Shown: in pieces, positions 6,442 through 6,635 of the stretch
How positions within the stretch are numbered: the first letter of the stretch is position 1
Layout of the letters: the number at the start of each line of letters is the position of its first letter
Assembly (NCBI GenBank): GCA_964521525.1
Contig: CAZFTD010000179.1
Location: 1-6,635 of the forward strand
Origin: CALEUX01 sp964521525
GTDB lineage: Bacteria > Bacteroidota > Bacteroidia > Bacteroidales > Marinilabiliaceae
Reading direction: 5' to 3'
Length of the DNA: 6,635 nucleotides
Program-made: the position numbers and the translations under genes
The notes under the pieces: generated by a model
The model's input: only the letters and a program-made list of their open reading frames with translations
Told to the model about the DNA's origin: nothing
Database searches by the model: none

Positions 6442-6496
6442 AGGCTCTTTTGGCTGCCAAGCGGTCGCCCGTGCGTAGGGGCAGCCAAATGTGCCT
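6442..6496. repeat. second-family structured repeat, copy 2
   Basis: AGGC (6442-6445) pairs with GCCT (6493-6496), TCT (6446-6448) faces TGT (6490-6492), and TTTGGCTGCC (6449-6458) pairs perfectly with GGCAGCCAAA (6480-6489) around a 21-nt loop. It matches copy 1 (3512-3573) in orientation, internal loop and flanks (GTAGGCAAG before, TGAAT after), with paired bases changed on both arms. It sits upstream of the methyltransferase promoter, so the two copies bracket the operon as direct repeats. I see no gene in the 6326-6578 interval apart from this repeat and the promoter. Confidence 0.6.
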
Positions 6497-6578
6497 GAAT
6501 GTGGGCGGGATTTCCTTTTTCTTTCTTGTCTTTAAGTAGAAAATTTACCATTGTCGTTGTCGTTTTTTCAGCTTGCCC

Positions 6579-6635
6579 CTAACGGTTGGCAATATGGCCA
6601 GTGGCGGTTTGCGGGCTTCGTCATTATCCACCGTT
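6579..6635. repeat. attC-like cassette junction site 4 (right end cut by window)
   Basis: The left arm is CTAAC (6579-6583), spacer GGTTG, inner box GCAATAT (6589-6595). The centre GCGGGC (6611-6616), GTC and ATCCACCGTT (6626-6635) align with site 3. The right arm is beyond the window. The inner box differs from those of sites 1-3, so the missing partner should read ATATTGC followed by two bases and GTTAG. Confidence 0.7.

Larger units (their letters stand above)
3429..6583 (-). mobile_element. gene cassette C (restriction-modification cassette)
   Basis: This unit lies between the GTTAG of site 3 and the CTAAC of site 4. Its ends pair over 9 bp, GTTAGGGGC (3429-3437) with GCCCCTAAC (6575-6583). 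TG then faces TT, and GCTG (3440-3443) pairs with CAGC (6569-6572). At about 3.1 kb and two genes it is large for an integron cassette. Unlike cassettes A and B it has non-coding flanks at both ends (about 155 and 250 bp), each carrying one copy of a second structured repeat. That suggests a restriction-modification module lodged inside a cassette. Confidence 0.62.

Noticed and set aside
46..6635. CRISPR array or insertion-sequence ends as an explanation for the repeats
   Set aside because: Repeats are 1.3-3.1 kb apart with gene cargo, so this is not a CRISPR array. There is no transposase and I saw no target-site duplication around the units.

Overview
The window looks like an accessory, low-GC segment of a Bacteroidota (Flavobacteriia/Sphingobacteriia/Chitinophagia-type) genome. 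The genes are AT-rich and mostly lack Shine-Dalgarno sequences. Two upstream regions carry the Bacteroidota -7 box TAnnTTTG, and the sensor kinase has a GAF-plus-kinase layout common in that phylum. No core housekeeping gene is present. The taxonomic call is an inference.

The layout is an array of gene cassettes separated by four GC-rich, foldable sites of about 125-128 bp (46-170, 1930-2057, 3308-3433 and a right-truncated copy from 6579). Each site runs CTAAC, 5-nt spacer, about 7-nt inner box, variable centre, complementary inner box, 2-nt spacer, GTTAG. This is the R''-L''-L'-R' arrangement of integron attC sites, although the fit to the classical GTTRRRY core is only partial and no integrase is in view. 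All genes lie on the minus strand. Two of the three downstream stop codons sit 9-11 nt from a site, as in integron cassettes.

Cassette A (about 166-1934) carries an ABC-F ATPase of the ribosome-protection/translation-factor type. A clean -7 box and a leader of about 110 nt precede it. The leader holds a three-codon mini-ORF (MKK-stop) and a perfect 12-bp inverted repeat that would trap the ABC-F start codon, which looks like a translational attenuator. Cassette B (about 2053-3312) carries a soluble GAF-histidine kinase without a response regulator. Cassette C (about 3429-6583) carries a two-gene restriction-modification operon, with a DNA methyltransferase followed 1 nt later by a PD-(D/E)XK nuclease. 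That operon is bracketed by two copies of a second small structured repeat (3512-3573 and 6442-6496).

The strongest unexplained signal is that the two ends of each cassette are complementary to each other well beyond the shared GTTAG/CTAAC core. The outer bases differ from cassette to cassette, yet within each cassette they pair: 9-10 bp, then a short mismatch, then 4 more bp. The two flanks of any one site do not pair this way, because they belong to different cassettes. This is what is expected if every cassette was once a circle whose own site folded into a long hairpin and was then inserted by exchange at GTTAG. The array thus looks like the product of site-specific cassette shuffling and carries a resistance-type gene, a signalling gene and a defence module.
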